A stretch of DNA of 64,000 bases, taken from contig NZ_MWLO01000134.1 in assembly GCF_002198735.1 (NCBI RefSeq), forward strand, positions 1 to 64,000. The letters run 5' to 3'. The position numbers and the translations under genes were made by a program. This DNA comes from Ideonella sp. A 288. GTDB taxonomy: Bacteria > Pseudomonadota > Gammaproteobacteria > Burkholderiales > Burkholderiaceae_C. Under the pieces are notes generated by a model. The model was not told where the DNA came from. It searched no databases and was given only the letters and a program-made list of their open reading frames with translations. This document shows positions 63,052 through 64,000 of this stretch, in pieces (the stretch's first letter is position 1; each line of letters opens with the position of its first letter).

Positions 63052-64000
63052 ATGACAAGCATTAAATTCTTCGCACTCGTTGGCCTCCTGTGCTTTGGGC
63101 TGGCACTTGCCCCTGCCGAAGCGGCGCGCAAGGCTGCCGCCACATCGTCTGCCAAGCCGGCCAAGTCCGCCAAGCCGGTCAAGGCGTCGAAGGCCGTTGG
63201 CCGAAAGCCGGGCGCCAGCCGGGCGGCGATTGCGGGGCAGGGCCTCAAGGCACGGCGAGGCGCCGGTCGGCAGCCTGGCTTGCGCGTGGCCATTCCGGAA
63301 CGTCCATCGTTTGGCCAGATTCAAGGCCTCCACGCCGAGGCCGACCCACTCGAGCTTCGTTCCAGCGTGGCCTTGGTCGTGGATCAGGACACGTCCGAAG
63401 TCCTGTTCAGCAAGAACTCGGAGGCCGTGCTGCCGATCGCGTCGATCACCAAGCTGATGACCGGATTGGTGGTACTCGACGCGTCCCAGTCGATGGACGA
63501 GATGCTGACCATCACGCAGGACGACATCGACACGGAAAAGGGCAGCCGGTCACGTCTGGCCGTGGGCACCCAACTCACCCGGGGCGACATGATGCACCTG
63601 GCGCTGATGGCCTCCGAGAACCGCGCGGCGCACGCGCTGGGTCGCCACTACCCGGGGGGCCTTCAGGCCTTCGTGAAGGCAATGAACCTGAAGGCCGGTG
63701 CCTTGGGCATGAAGGACACGCGCTATGTCGAGCCCACTGGCCTGTCCAGCCAAAACCAATCCAGCGCCAACGACCTGGCGCGCCTGGTGATCGAGGCTCA
63801 TCGGCATCCCGTGCTGCGCGACCTGTCCACGTCTCAGGACATGGAGGTGCCCCTGGGGCGTCGCGTCGTTCAGTTCCGCAATACGAATGGTCTCGTGCGA
63901 GATCCGCAGTGGGACATCGGCCTGCAGAAAACCGGCTATATTTCCGAGGCCGGGCGTTGCCTCGTCATGCAGGCCAGCATGGCGGGCCGGAAACTGGTGA
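63052..64000 (+). CDS. D-alanyl-D-alanine endopeptidase/carboxypeptidase (PbpG/DacA family), 3' truncated by the window
   Basis: 316 codons visible, cut by the window edge. Signal peptide (FFALVGLLCFGLALAPAEA), then a Lys/Ala-rich linker of about 60 residues (KPAKSAKPVKASK) and a penicillin-binding serine peptidase domain: SxxK at Ser131-Lys134 (SITK), SxN at Ser188-Asn190 (SEN), KTG at 293-295. Cleaves peptidoglycan cross-links or terminal D-Ala in the periplasm. The SEN triad is typical of PbpG-like endopeptidases. The 100 bp upstream contain a possible TACACT -10 at 63019-63024. Confidence 0.9.
   Translation, partial: MTSIKFFALVGLLCFGLALAPAEAARKAAATSSAKPAKSAKPVKASKAVGRKPGASRAAIAGQGLKARRGAGRQPGLRVAIPERPSFGQIQGLHAEADPLELRSSVALVVDQDTSEVLFSKNSEAVLPIASITKLMTGLVVLDASQSMDEMLTITQDDIDTEKGSRSRLAVGTQLTRGDMMHLALMASENRAAHALGRHYPGGLQAFVKAMNLKAGALGMKDTRYVEPTGLSSQNQSSANDLARLVIEAHRHPVLRDLSTSQDMEVPLGRRVVQFRNTNGLVRDPQWDIGLQKTGYISEAGRCLVMQASMAGRKLV

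Overview
This GC-rich window reads as chromosome from a betaproteobacterium of the order Burkholderiales. The gene orders thrS-infC-rpmI-rplT-pheS-pheT-ihfA-merR, ilvB-ilvH-ilvC-pssA-leuA and sigma factor-DUF3619-DUF3106-RDD are typical of that order. Codon use suggests the Rubrivivax/Leptothrix/Ideonella neighbourhood, but that is inference. Protein calls rest on residues and motifs read directly. No database search was possible.

Layout. 1-5000: the tail of an unknown gene, the divergent pair tesA/ybbA with an M23 peptidase, then a reverse-strand set (PpiC-type isomerase, BolA, septation protein YciB, MsrB). 5183-10205: a complete branched-chain-type ABC importer (binding protein, LivH, LivM, LivG, LivF). 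LivF has Arg in place of the Walker A Lys. 10379-23255: a long, tightly packed fatty-acyl-CoA catabolism cluster (two acyl-CoA dehydrogenases, a hydratase/3-hydroxyacyl-CoA dehydrogenase fusion, thiolase, two hotdog thioesterases, two SDRs, an MDR reductase, a GST). It includes a credible DhlA-type haloalkane dehalogenase and ends at a 164-bp MITE-like palindrome with 5-bp flanking repeats. 23459-28966: an HDOD protein, Tex, a patatin-like protein and a glycine-zipper lipoprotein.

28967-37024: the translation operon. A Thr-rich leader peptide with a terminator/antiterminator precedes thrS, and infC starts with ATC. The set continues through pheST, ihfA and a MerR regulator to tRNA-Pro(GGG). 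A compact 4.7-kb integrative element sits in that tRNA (36976-41757). It has a 49-bp duplicated tRNA 3' end, duplicated terminators, paired arm-type repeats at both ends, a tyrosine integrase, an AlpA-like regulator, small HTH proteins and a zinc-ribbon protein of unknown role.

41955-54846: a proton-pumping pyrophosphatase fused to a peptidoglycan-binding OmpA domain, divergent from soluble pyrophosphatase. Then come a Pat-like acetyltransferase, a DUF482 protein, nadE, a PII protein, a LOG-family hydrolase, and an ECF-sigma operon that runs into RDD and diacylglycerol kinase genes. 55096-62951: branched-chain amino-acid synthesis (ilvB, ilvH with a structured leader, ilvC, pssA), then a Leu leader-peptide attenuator and two different 2-isopropylmalate synthases in tandem. 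The window ends inside a penicillin-binding D,D-peptidase.

The most unusual items are the pyrophosphatase-OmpA fusion, the thrS attenuator, the minimal tRNA-Pro element, the MITE-like palindrome, the dehalogenase inside the beta-oxidation cluster, and the tandem leuA genes behind a Leu attenuator.
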